Positions 7,638 through 16,193 of a DNA stretch of 34,792 nucleotides are shown here, one piece after another. The stretch's first letter is position 1. Every line of letters starts with the position of its first letter. The stretch is from an uncultured Mediterranea sp. Its GTDB lineage: Bacteria > Bacteroidota > Bacteroidia > Bacteroidales > Bacteroidaceae. The stretch covers positions 1-34,792 of the forward strand of contig CAMGIP010000011.1 in NCBI GenBank assembly GCA_946056155.1. Direction: 5' to 3'. Under the pieces are notes generated by a model that did not search any database, had not been told where the DNA came from, and saw only the letters and a list, made by a program, of their open reading frames with translations. The translations under genes and the position numbers were made by a program.

Positions 7638-8834
7638 TTATATCATCCCCACAAACTCGTCAAAGAGAAACTCTGTGTCCGTGGGTCCCGAGCATGCCTC
7701 CGGGTGGAACTGTGCCGAGAACCAAGGGTTCTGTTTGTGTCGGATGCCCTCATTCGAGCCATCATTCATATTGATGAAGAGCGGTTCCCAGTCGGCACCG
7801 AGTGTCGTGTTATCGACGGCATAGCCATGGTTCTGGCTGGTGATGAAGCAACGGTTGGTACCCACCATGCGTACCGGCTGGTTGTGGCTGCGATGTCCAT
7901 ACTTCAACTTGTAGATGGTGGCTCCTCCTGCTTTGGAGAGCAGCTGGTTGCCCATGCAGATGCCAAAGATGGGCAGGTGCGGATTGCTCATTGCCTGACG
8001 GATATGGAGCACGGCTGCTTCGCAGGTGTCTGGGTCGCCCGGACCGTTGGAGATGAAGAGACCATCGAACTGCAGCGGGTTGAAGTCGTAGTTCCACGGC
8101 ACGCGGATGACCGCCACACCTCGGCGGATGAGACAGCGGAGGATATTGCTCTTCACCCCACAATCGACCAACAGCACCCGTTTGCGACCGTCAGCCAGCG
8201 CCATCACCTCCCGGTCGATTTGCTCAGCGGGAGTATCTATGGGCAGCGTCATCCCCCGGTCGCCCGCATAGAGATGTATCGACTTGCAGGAGACGCGATC
8301 CACATAGTTGATATCTGCATAGTTGGCTGCAGCCGTGGTCGGTTGATTGTCGGGACATGGTCCGGCAGGTTGTTGGGCAGATTGTTCCGTAGAAGCAGTG
8401 CACCCCTCCATCTCGATGCGTCCCATCATCACCCCATGTTCGCGTAACACCTTCGTGAGGCGTCTCGTATCGATGCCCGTGATGCCGGGCACCTTCTCCC
8501 GTTGGAGCCAGGAGGCCAAGCTCTCCACCCCGTTCCAGTGGCAGTAGCACTCCGAATAGTCACTCACGATGATGGCCTCCGCATAGATACGGTCGCTCTC
8601 CATGAAGAGGGGCAATCCGTTGGGAGCAAAGGTAAAGGGAGGTACCCCGTAGTTGCCTACCAAGGGATAGGTAAGCGTCATCAGCTGACCCGCGTAAGAG
8701 GGGTCTGTCAAGCTCTCCGGGTAGCCCGACATGGCCGTATTGAAGACCACTTCACCAGCTACCGGCTTCTCATAACCAAACGACCAGCCACTGAATCGGC
8801 TTCCGTCGTCGAGAATCAATGTTGCTTTTCTCAT
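7638..8834 (-). CDS. carA: Carbamoyl-phosphate synthase small subunit (glutaminase)
   Basis: A 398-residue class I glutamine amidotransferase that hydrolyses glutamine and feeds ammonia to CarB. The N-terminal CarA-specific domain (about 1-185, beginning ATLILDDGSRFSG) precedes the GATase domain. The nucleophile is C293 in GICMGNQ, with H377 and E379 in QFHPEA completing the triad. GICMGNQ replaces the commoner GICLGHQ. The protein is somewhat longer than usual owing to a low-complexity Thr/Gln/Pro stretch near 145-172 and an insert near 190-215 before the GATase domain. It is cotranscribed with carB, and probably with purF upstream. Confidence 0.96.
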   Translation of the reverse strand: MRKATLILDDGSRFSGWSFGYEKPVAGEVVFNTAMSGYPESLTDPSYAGQLMTLTYPLVGNYGVPPFTFAPNGLPLFMESDRIYAEAIIVSDYSECYCHWNGVESLASWLQREKVPGITGIDTRRLTKVLREHGVMMGRIEMEGCTASTEQSAQQPAGPCPDNQPTTAAANYADINYVDRVSCKSIHLYAGDRGMTLPIDTPAEQIDREVMALADGRKRVLLVDCGVKSNILRCLIRRGVAVIRVPWNYDFNPLQFDGLFISNGPGDPDTCEAAVLHIRQAMSNPHLPIFGICMGNQLLSKAGGATIYKLKYGHRSHNQPVRMVGTNRCFITSQNHGYAVDNTTLGADWEPLFINMNDGSNEGIRHKQNPWFSAQFHPEACSGPTDTEFLFDEFVGMI

Positions 8835-8904
8835 TCTTCTATATATATGTATTTGTTTCTTTTACTTCTGTTTCGCAGTGAGGCCGCATCTCTCAGTCCA
8901 TGCT

Positions 8905-8936
8905 TCAACTCGTCAACTGGTCAGCCCATCAGCTCG
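8905..8936. repeat. 8-bp tandem repeat between purF and carA
   Basis: Four abutting 8-mers TCAACTCG, TCAACTGG, TCAGCCCA and TCAGCTCG lie in the 165-bp gap. A diverged TCAGTCCA lies just before, at 8893. No terminator or clear promoter is seen in the gap, which fits a purF-carA-carB transcript. Confidence 0.55.
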
Positions 8937-8999
8937 TGGGTTCGTCTGCCGACCTCTCCTCGTTACCCTGCGAAAGACCAAGGGCAGATCCAATCCTGT

Positions 9000-10883
9000 T
9001 CAGAACTGGTAGTTCTGCTCGATGTAATTGATGAAAGCCTGGTTGAGCAGTTTCACGCCACCGGGTGTGGGATAGTCGCCACTGAAGTACCAGTCGCCCG
9101 GATGGTTGGGGCACGCCTCATGAAGTCCCTCCAAGGGCTGATAGACAATCTGCACCTTCGCCTTCGTATCGGGAGGTGTCAGCAGTTCCACCATCTTGGC
9201 TGAAATCTCCTCATCGGTGAAGGGGGCATAGATCTCCTTGACATAGTTGACCATCTGCTCTTTGGGCAGGTCCACCTGTGCCTTCGACTTGCGGTAGGCG
9301 GCTGCGATGACGTCACGCATATCCCGCTCCATCAGCAGTTCGATAGCCGCCTTGAATGCGATGAACTCGTTCATGCGGGCCATGTCGATGCCGTAGTAGT
9401 CGGGGTAGCGCACCTGCGGGGAGGAGCTCACAATCACTATCTTCTTAGGTCCGAGGCGGTCGAGGATACCGATGATGCTCTGCTTGAGGGTGGTGCCTCG
9501 CACGATACTGTCATCGATGATGACCAGGTTGTCCACTCCCGGTTGCAGGCTTCCATAGGTGATGTCATAGACGTGTGCGGCCAGGTCGTTGCGGCTGTTG
9601 CCCTCTGCAATGAAGGTACGAAGCTTGATGTCCTTGATGGCCACCTTCTCGCTCCGTACACGGCGAGAGAGGATGCGCTCCAGCTCCTCATGGCTCGGGT
9701 TATGGCCGAGAGCCGCTATCTGCTGCACCTTCTCTTCGTTAAGGTAGTTGTCCAGTCCCTGAAGCATCCCGTAGAAGGCCACCTCGGCCGTGTTGGGGAT
9801 GAAAGAGAAGACCGTATGGTCGATGTCGCCATCCACTGCCTTGAGGATGCTCGGCACCAGCTTCTCGCCCAGCAGTTTGCGTTCGCGATAGATATCCACA
9901 TCGCTGCCCCGGCTGAAGTAGATCCGTTCGAAGGAGCAAGGCTTGAGTTCACGAGGCTTGTTGATCAGCTGCGTGCGCACCTTGCCGGCCTTGCTGATGA
10001 GCACCGACTGTCCAGGCAGCAGCTCGCGGATGTCGGAAACCTGCACGTTGAAGGCGGTCTGAATGACCGGGCGTTCGCTGGCCAGCACCACTACCTCATC
10101 GTCCTGATACCAGAAGGCAGGTCGTATGCCCCAGGGGTCACGGATGGCAAAGCTCTCTCCGCTGCCCGTCACTCCACACATCACGTAGCCACCGTCCCAC
10201 TCCTTACTGCTCGTGCGCAACACGTTGGCCAGGTCGATATGCTCCTCGATGTAGTGCGTCACCTCCATCCCAGTGAGTCCCTCTGCCTCTGCCATGTTGA
10301 AGAGCCTTTCTGCTTCACGGTCGAGGCGATGACCCACCTGTTCCAGCATGATGTAGGTATCGGCATACTTGCGCGGATGCTGTCCGATGGCTGTGATGCG
10401 GGCAAAGATCTCATCCACGTTGGTCAGGTTGAAGTTGCCGCAGAGAGCCAGGTTCTTCGCCCGCCAGTTGTTGCGACGGAGGAAGGGGTGGATATACTGC
10501 AGTCCGCTCTTTCCCGTGGTGGAGTAGCGCAGGTGTCCCATATAGACCTCACCCGCAAAGGGGAGGCAACGCTTGGCATAGTTGGCATCGTGCAGCTGCT
10601 CTTGCGTCAGGTCACGGAAGTGGCTCTGCACCGTACCGAAAATCTCGGTGATGGCACCCGATCCCAAGGCACGCTCACGAAACATATACTCCTCACCGGG
10701 GTTGGCCTCCAGTTTCACACAGGCCAGTCCGGCCCCCTCCTGGCCCCGGTTGTGCTGCTTCTCCATGAGCAGGTAGAGTTTATTAAGCCCATACATCCAG
10801 GTGCCGTATTTCTCCTGGTAATACTCCAAAGGTTTGAGCAGGCGTATCATCGCCACCCCACATTCATGCTTTAAAGGTTCCAT
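9000..10883 (-). CDS. purF: Amidophosphoribosyltransferase, long form (PurF family)
   Basis: A class II glutamine amidotransferase fused to a phosphoribosyltransferase, committing PRPP and glutamine to 5-phosphoribosylamine in purine synthesis. The Ntn nucleophile would be C8 (HECGV) after removal of a seven-residue propeptide. R46-G-Q-E-G-A-G and HLRYSTTG follow in the glutaminase domain. The PRPP loop is V454-I-I-D-D-S-I-V-R-G-T-T465. At 627 residues it is much longer than E. coli PurF (about 505). Extra sequence lies in the glutaminase half and in a C-terminal tail (about 530-627) with HEACPNHPGDWYFSGDYPTPGG. Bacteroidetes often have such a long paralogue beside a standard PurF, so its exact role is less certain than the family. 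It heads purF-carA-carB behind a long leader with a terminator-like hairpin. Confidence 0.88.
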   Translation of the reverse strand: MEPLKHECGVAMIRLLKPLEYYQEKYGTWMYGLNKLYLLMEKQHNRGQEGAGLACVKLEANPGEEYMFRERALGSGAITEIFGTVQSHFRDLTQEQLHDANYAKRCLPFAGEVYMGHLRYSTTGKSGLQYIHPFLRRNNWRAKNLALCGNFNLTNVDEIFARITAIGQHPRKYADTYIMLEQVGHRLDREAERLFNMAEAEGLTGMEVTHYIEEHIDLANVLRTSSKEWDGGYVMCGVTGSGESFAIRDPWGIRPAFWYQDDEVVVLASERPVIQTAFNVQVSDIRELLPGQSVLISKAGKVRTQLINKPRELKPCSFERIYFSRGSDVDIYRERKLLGEKLVPSILKAVDGDIDHTVFSFIPNTAEVAFYGMLQGLDNYLNEEKVQQIAALGHNPSHEELERILSRRVRSEKVAIKDIKLRTFIAEGNSRNDLAAHVYDITYGSLQPGVDNLVIIDDSIVRGTTLKQSIIGILDRLGPKKIVIVSSSPQVRYPDYYGIDMARMNEFIAFKAAIELLMERDMRDVIAAAYRKSKAQVDLPKEQMVNYVKEIYAPFTDEEISAKMVELLTPPDTKAKVQIVYQPLEGLHEACPNHPGDWYFSGDYPTPGGVKLLNQAFINYIEQNYQF

Positions 10884-10933
10884 ACTGATATGATGATATG
10901 ATGATTTGCTGTTGGTTATTTACGAAAGGGGAC

Positions 10934-10976
10934 AAAAAAAATCCCCCGCAGACGCGAATGGAAAACATCGCCGGGG
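10934..10976 (-). terminator. Terminator-like hairpin in the purF-carAB leader (candidate attenuator)
   Basis: As RNA, CCCCG (10972-10976) pairs with CGGGG (10944-10948). Inside, GCGAUG (10966-10971) pairs with CAUUCGC (10954-10960) around a UUUUC loop. GA and eight U (10934-10941) follow. It lies about 50 nt before the purF ATG and about 230 nt after the predicted start of transcription. The GGGG arm could instead pair with GUCCCC just downstream (10928-10933). Confidence 0.6.
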
Positions 10977-11035
10977 AGAAAACAGGTAGGAAAACAAAAT
11001 AGAACGGGAAACGGGAAAGATGCGAAAAAGATAAA

Positions 11036-11100
11036 GACGGGAAAACGCAAAGGGAAAGAAGGGAAAGAAGGGAAAAAGGGAAAAACGGACCACCAGACGA
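11036..11100. repeat. GGGAAAGAA-type repeat tract in the purF leader
   Basis: The plus strand reads as repeated GGGAAAGAA, GGGAAAGAA and GGGAAAAA units, which are pyrimidine-rich UUUCCC in the purF transcript. At its edge, CCAGACGA (11093-11100) and TCGTCTGG (11128-11135) form an 8-bp inverted repeat around 27 nt. In the RNA this is followed shortly by a U5 run. Confidence 0.5.
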
Positions 11101-11214
11101 CGGACTCTGCTCTTTCCACTGCATCAATCGTCTGGGCTGCTCCTGCATACGGAGTTCGATGCGTTTATCGCTTTCTTGCTTCCTGTTCACGTGGTTCTTT
11201 GTTGATTTCGGCTG

Positions 11215-11247
11215 CAAAGATACATATTCTCTTCCACATAAAGACAA
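11215..11247 (-). promoter_or_regulatory. Promoter of purF-carA-carB
   Basis: On the minus strand, TATCTTTG (11215-11222) is a perfect -7 box and TTG (11245-11247) sits 22 bp upstream, slightly long spacing. It implies a leader of about 325 nt before purF. Confidence 0.55.
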
Positions 11248-11339
11248 TGATTTGGGCAATAATTTATCAAAAAGACTAAAAAAATTTGGGTTAATAGCAA
11301 AAAGAAAGCAGAAAGAAAAAATTCTTCTCAAAAGGTCAA

Positions 11340-11388
11340 ATTAATAAATTATAAGCTATCGGCGTGATTCTGCTTTTAATTTATTAAT
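11340..11388. promoter_or_regulatory. 17-bp inverted repeat, candidate operator
   Basis: ATTAATAAATTATAAGC (11340-11356) and GCTTTTAATTTATTAAT (11372-11388) are complementary at 16 of 17 positions around a 15-nt centre. The element sits between the divergent purF and gltB promoters, where a shared regulator could bind. It could instead be an RNA hairpin. Confidence 0.45.
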
Positions 11389-11389
11389 A

Positions 11390-11432
11390 AACCGAGGAAT
11401 TTTACCTATCAATTGTCACATTCCACTCGGTT
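11390..11432. promoter_or_regulatory. Second inverted repeat beside the first
   Basis: AACCGAGGAAT (11390-11400) pairs with ATTCCACTCGGTT (11420-11432) with a 2-nt bulge and a 19-nt loop. It begins 1 bp after the 17-bp inverted repeat and ends about 36 bp before the gltB promoter. Confidence 0.4.
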
Positions 11433-11467
11433 CAGCAGATTTCTATACAAATAAGAGAGAAAGATAA

Positions 11468-11499
11468 TGTGTCAATTTGCAATCTATATTCTATCTTTG
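11468..11499 (+). promoter_or_regulatory. Promoter of gltB-gltD-asnB
   Basis: TGTG (11468-11471), 20 bp, then TATCTTTG (11492-11499), a perfect -7 box with a 3-of-4 -33 match. The transcript would begin about 50 nt before the gltB ATG. No terminator-like hairpin is seen in this short leader. Confidence 0.6.
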
Positions 11500-11555
11500 C
11501 AGCGCATTTTGATACAGAAAATAGGTATTTATAGTTTTAAAAGTAACCTACGAAG

Positions 11556-14500
11556 ATGGAAAGAGAACTTTTTAGCAACAAAAGAAAAACAGAGTCTATC
11601 CATAGGATACCGGAACGTACGGGACTCTATGACGCAGCGAATGAACACGACGCTTGTGGCGTGGGTATGATTGTCAACATCAAGGGCGGCAAGTCACACG
11701 AACTGGTGGAGGCTGCTCTGAAGGTATTGGAGAATATGCGCCACAGAGGTGCAGAGGGTGCGGATAACAAAACGGGTGACGGAGCGGGCATCATGCTGCA
11801 GATTCCTCACGAGTTTATCCTCTTGCAGGGCATACCGGTGCCCGAAAAGGGACGGTATGGTACGGGACTGCTTTTCTTACCGAAGCATGAGAAGGACCAG
11901 CAGGAGATTCTCAGCATCATCATTGAGGAGATTGAACGGGAGGGACTCACGCTGATGCACCTGCGCAACGTGCCTACCTGTCCTGAGATTCTGGGGGAGT
12001 CGGCCTTGGCGGCCGAACCGGACATCAAACAGATTTTTGTTACGGGATTTACGGAAAGCGACACTGCTGAACGTAAACTCTATATTATAAGGAAAAGGAT
12101 CGAGAATAAGGTGCGACGTTCAAACATCAGCACACGCAACGATTTCTACATCGTGTCGCTCTCAACCAAGAGCATCGTCTATAAGGGTATGCTCTCGTCG
12201 ATGCAGCTTCGCAACTATTTCCCCGACCTGACCAACAGCTACTTCACGAGCGGACTGGCACTGGTGCACAGCCGATTCAGTACGAACACCTTCCCCACTT
12301 GGGGTCTGGCTCAGCCGTTCCGCCTGCTGGCTCACAACGGTGAGATCAACACCATCCGGGGCAACCGCGGATGGATGGAGGCACGTGAAAGCGTGCTCTC
12401 TACTCCTACCTTGGGCGATATCAGGGAGCTGAAGCCTATCGTACAGCCGGGCATGAGCGATAGTGCATCGCTGGACAATGTGCTGGAGTTTCTCGTGATG
12501 TCGGGCATGAGCTTGCCGCACGCTATGGCCATGCTGGTGCCGGAGTCGTTCAACGAGAAGAACCCCATCAGCGAGGAGCTGAAGGCGTTCTACGAATACC
12601 ACTCTATCTTGATGGAGCCGTGGGATGGACCGGCTGCTCTGCTCTTCAGTGACGGACGCTATGCGGGAGGTATGCTGGACCGCAACGGTCTGCGTCCGGC
12701 TCGCTACCTCATCACGAAGAATGATACAATGGTGGTGGCCAGCGAAGTGGGTGTGATGGACTTTGAACCGGCTGACATCAAGGAGAAGGGACGCCTGCAA
12801 CCGGGCAAGATTCTTCTGGTGGATACGCAGGAGGGGAAGATCTACTACGACGGTGAGCTGAAACGACAGCTGGCCGAGGCTAAACCTTACCGCTCTTGGC
12901 TGGCAGCCAACCGCATTGAGCTGGACGAACTGAAGAGCGGACGTAAGGTGCCCCACACTGTGCCCTACTACGAGGCGATGCTCCGTTCGTTCGGATTCAC
13001 CAAGGAGGATGTGGAGAAGATTATCATCCCGATGGCTCAGAATGGTGCCGAACCGGTGAGTGCCATGGGTAACGATACACCACTGGCGGTACTGAGCGAC
13101 AAACCGCAACTGCTCTATAACTATTTCCGCCAGCAGTTTGCACAGGTGACCAACCCGCCCATCGACCCGATTCGTGAGGAGCTGGTGATGTCGCTCACGG
13201 AGTATATCGGGGCTGTGGGTATGAATATCCTGACGCCCAACGAGAGCCACTGTAAGATGGTGCGCCTCAACCACCCCATCCTGACCAATACGCAACTGGA
13301 CCTGCTCTGCAACATCCGCTACAAGGGCTTTAAGACGGTGAAGTTGCCGATGCTCTTCGATGCTTCACGCGGAAGGGCTGCCCTGCAGGAGGCACTGAGC
13401 GAACTGTGCCGCAAGGCGGAAGAGTCTGTCAACGAGGGGGTTAACTATATCGTACTGACCGACCGCGACATCGATACGGAACATGCGGCTATCCCGTCGC
13501 TCCTGGCTGTGAGTGCGGTACACCACCACCTGATTTCGGTGGGTAAGCGTGTGCAGACGGCACTCGTGGTGGAGAGTGGTGAGATCCGTGAGGTGATGCA
13601 CGCGGCTCTGCTGCTTGGCTTCGGTGCCAGTGCCCTCTGTCCCTACATGGCCTTTGCTGTGCTGGACAACCTGGTGTCGAGACGCGAACTGCAGCTGGAC
13701 TATGCTACGGCTGAAAAGAACTATATCAAGGCGATCTGCAAGGGACTCTTCAAGATCATGAGTAAGATGGGTATCAGCACCATCCGCTCCTACCGTGGTG
13801 CGAAGATCTTCGAGGCAGTGGGTCTGAGCGAGGAGCTGAGCAATGCCTACTTCGGCGGACTGAAATCGTCAATCGGAGGTATCCGTCTGGATGAGGTGGC
13901 TCACGATGCCATTGCCATGCACGATGAGGGATTGGAGGCCTTCTTGGCTGCCAAACGCCGGGAGAGTGAGGCTGCCCAGGGAGGATCGGCCGCTGGAATG
14001 GCTGCTACTGCCGAGCAGGCTCCGTTGCTGCCCAACCGTGGTCTGTATGCCTTCCGCAAGGATGGGGAGGCACACGCTTGGAACCCGGAGACCATCAGTA
14101 CGCTGCAGCTGGCTACCCGACTGGGCAGCTACAAGAAGTTCAAGGAGTTTACCCAGCTGGTGGATGCCAAGGAGAAGCCTATCTTCTTGCGCGACTTCCT
14201 CGACTTCAAGAAGAACCCGATAGCTATTGAACGGGTGGAACCGGTGGAGCAGATTGTTCGTCGCTTCGTGACGGGGGCCATGTCGTTCGGTGCCATCAGC
14301 CAGGAGGCGCACGAGGCGATAGCCATCGCTATGAACCAGCTGCACGGACGTAGCAATACGGGTGAAGGGGGTGAAGACAGTGCCCGCTTCCATACGCCAA
14401 TGCGGAGTGCCATCAAGCAGGTGGCTTCGGGACGATTCGGTGTGACGACTGAATATTTGGTGAATGCTGACGAGATACAGATCAAGATTGCTCAGGGTGC

Positions 14501-16151
14501 CAAGCCGGGTGAAGGCGGACAGCTGCCGGGATTCAAGGTGGATCAGGTGATTGCACGCACGCGTCACTCGATACCGGGCATCTCGCTCATCTCTCCTCCG
14601 CCCCACCACGACATCTACTCGATCGAGGACTTGGCTCAGCTGATTTTCGACCTGAAGAATGTGAACCCGAAGGCTAAGATCAGCGTGAAGCTGGTGGCCG
14701 AGAGTGGTGTGGGTACGATTGCTGCTGGTGTGGCTAAGGCGAAAGCTGACCTGATTGTCATCTCGGGTGCCGAAGGGGGTACGGGTGCTTCACCGGCCAG
14801 CTCCATCCGCTATGCAGGTATCTCACCGGAGATTGGTCTGAGCGAAACGCAACAGACGCTGGTGCTGAATGGTCTGCGTGGGCAGGTGATGCTGCAGGTG
14901 GATGGCCAGCTCAAGACGGGCCGAGACGTGGTGCTGATGGCAATGCTGGGTGCCGAGGAGTTTGGTTTTGCTACAGCGGCACTGATTGTGCTGGGTTGTG
15001 TGATGATGCGTAAGTGTAACCAGAACACCTGTCCGGTGGGTGTAGCTACCCAGAACCCGGAACTGCGTAAACGGTTCCTCGGACGGAGTGAGTATCTGGT
15101 CAACTACTTCACCTTCTTGGCTCAGGAGGTACGTGAATATCTTGCCGAGATGGGTGTGGAGAAGCTGGATGATATCATCGGACGTACGGATCTGTTGGTG
15201 CGCAAAGCAGATGATGGGGTGACGAAGCACAGCCTCATCCGCTTTGACAAGTTGCTGACCCGCATCCCGGGAGAGGCGGCTATCCATCATGTCATCGACC
15301 AGCAGCATGGCATTGACCATGTGAAGGATGTGGAGATTCTGACAGCTGCTGCGGCTACCCTCGATAGCCAACGGGAGATGTCGCTCGAATATACGATTGC
15401 CAATACGGACCGTGCCGTGGGGGCCATGCTCTCGGGTGCTGTGGCTGCTAAGTATGGTGCACAGGGATTGCCGGAACATACGCTGAACATCAAGTTCAAA
15501 GGTTCGGCCGGACAGAGTTTCGGTGCCTTCCTGATGCCGGGCATCAACTTCAAACTGGAGGGTGAGGCCAACGACTACTTGGGCAAGGGACTGAGCGGTG
15601 GACGCATCGCGGTAATGCCTCCGGTACGAAGCAACTTTGAGGCGGAAAAGAATACCATTGCGGGCAACACTATCCTGTATGGGGCTACCTCGGGTGAGGT
15701 CTATATCAACGGTCGCGTGGGCGAACGTTTTGCAGTACGCAACTCGGGTGCCATTGCGGTTGTAGAGGGTGTGGGCGACCACTGCTGTGAGTATATGACC
15801 GGTGGACGGGTGGTAGTGCTCGGTGAGACGGGACGCAACTTTGCCGCAGGTATGTCGGGTGGTGTGGCTTATGTCTGGAACCGAGAGGGCAACTTCGACT
15901 ACTTCTGCAACATGGAGATGGTGGAGCTGTCGCTCATTGAGGAGGCTTCCTACCGCAAGGAGCTGCATGAGTTGATTCGTCAGCACTACCTCTATACGGG
16001 CTCGAAGCTGGCTCGCACCATGCTGGACGACTGGAACCGCTACGTGGAGGAGTTTATCCAGGTAGTGCCCATCGAGTACAAGAAGGTGCTGCAGGAGGAG
16101 CAGATGCGTAAACTGCAACAGAAGATTGCGGATATGCAGCGTGACTACTGA
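11556..16151 (+). CDS. gltB: Glutamate synthase large (alpha) subunit
   Basis: The 1531 residues match the usual size of the alpha subunit. It converts glutamine plus 2-oxoglutarate to two glutamates using electrons delivered by GltD. The class II glutaminase nucleophile is C34 in NEHDACGVG, so a 33-residue propeptide is removed. This propeptide contains an extra basic KRKTESIHRIPERT stretch before the conserved GLYDAANEHDACG. The glutaminase domain is followed by a central domain and the FMN/2-oxoglutarate synthase barrel (about 850-1210, with GEGGEDSARF and GTGASPASS). The [3Fe-4S] cysteines C1148, C1154 and C1159 are present, followed by the C-terminal GXGXG beta-helix (about 1270-1490). 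It is the first gene of gltB-gltD-asnB, and gltD starts 42 bp later. Confidence 0.97.
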   Translation: MERELFSNKRKTESIHRIPERTGLYDAANEHDACGVGMIVNIKGGKSHELVEAALKVLENMRHRGAEGADNKTGDGAGIMLQIPHEFILLQGIPVPEKGRYGTGLLFLPKHEKDQQEILSIIIEEIEREGLTLMHLRNVPTCPEILGESALAAEPDIKQIFVTGFTESDTAERKLYIIRKRIENKVRRSNISTRNDFYIVSLSTKSIVYKGMLSSMQLRNYFPDLTNSYFTSGLALVHSRFSTNTFPTWGLAQPFRLLAHNGEINTIRGNRGWMEARESVLSTPTLGDIRELKPIVQPGMSDSASLDNVLEFLVMSGMSLPHAMAMLVPESFNEKNPISEELKAFYEYHSILMEPWDGPAALLFSDGRYAGGMLDRNGLRPARYLITKNDTMVVASEVGVMDFEPADIKEKGRLQPGKILLVDTQEGKIYYDGELKRQLAEAKPYRSWLAANRIELDELKSGRKVPHTVPYYEAMLRSFGFTKEDVEKIIIPMAQNGAEPVSAMGNDTPLAVLSDKPQLLYNYFRQQFAQVTNPPIDPIREELVMSLTEYIGAVGMNILTPNESHCKMVRLNHPILTNTQLDLLCNIRYKGFKTVKLPMLFDASRGRAALQEALSELCRKAEESVNEGVNYIVLTDRDIDTEHAAIPSLLAVSAVHHHLISVGKRVQTALVVESGEIREVMHAALLLGFGASALCPYMAFAVLDNLVSRRELQLDYATAEKNYIKAICKGLFKIMSKMGISTIRSYRGAKIFEAVGLSEELSNAYFGGLKSSIGGIRLDEVAHDAIAMHDEGLEAFLAAKRRESEAAQGGSAAGMAATAEQAPLLPNRGLYAFRKDGEAHAWNPETISTLQLATRLGSYKKFKEFTQLVDAKEKPIFLRDFLDFKKNPIAIERVEPVEQIVRRFVTGAMSFGAISQEAHEAIAIAMNQLHGRSNTGEGGEDSARFHTPMRSAIKQVASGRFGVTTEYLVNADEIQIKIAQGAKPGEGGQLPGFKVDQVIARTRHSIPGISLISPPPHHDIYSIEDLAQLIFDLKNVNPKAKISVKLVAESGVGTIAAGVAKAKADLIVISGAEGGTGASPASSIRYAGISPEIGLSETQQTLVLNGLRGQVMLQVDGQLKTGRDVVLMAMLGAEEFGFATAALIVLGCVMMRKCNQNTCPVGVATQNPELRKRFLGRSEYLVNYFTFLAQEVREYLAEMGVEKLDDIIGRTDLLVRKADDGVTKHSLIRFDKLLTRIPGEAAIHHVIDQQHGIDHVKDVEILTAAAATLDSQREMSLEYTIANTDRAVGAMLSGAVAAKYGAQGLPEHTLNIKFKGSAGQSFGAFLMPGINFKLEGEANDYLGKGLSGGRIAVMPPVRSNFEAEKNTIAGNTILYGATSGEVYINGRVGERFAVRNSGAIAVVEGVGDHCCEYMTGGRVVVLGETGRNFAAGMSGGVAYVWNREGNFDYFCNMEMVELSLIEEASYRKELHELIRQHYLYTGSKLARTMLDDWNRYVEEFIQVVPIEYKKVLQEEQMRKLQQKIADMQRDY

Positions 16152-16193
16152 TTTATATTCATATACCAACAACCTTTAAAACATTATTTCGCT

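Larger units (their letters stand above)
10884..11555. other. 672-bp divergent control region purF-carAB / gltBD-asnB
   Basis: No gene is convincing here. The minus-strand half is a roughly 325-nt purF leader with a pyrimidine-rich (as RNA) repeat tract and a terminator-like hairpin. The centre holds two adjacent inverted repeats (11340-11388 and 11390-11432). The outer parts hold the purF promoter (11215-11247) and the gltB promoter (11468-11499). A 155-codon open frame crosses the leader on the minus strand, but it is phenylalanine/serine-rich low-complexity sequence and starts upstream of the promoter. Confidence 0.7.

Noticed and set aside
10864..11331. 155-codon minus-strand frame across the purF leader
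   Set aside because: It starts upstream of the purF promoter, is a low-complexity Phe/Ser/Leu translation of pyrimidine-rich repeats, and overlaps purF.
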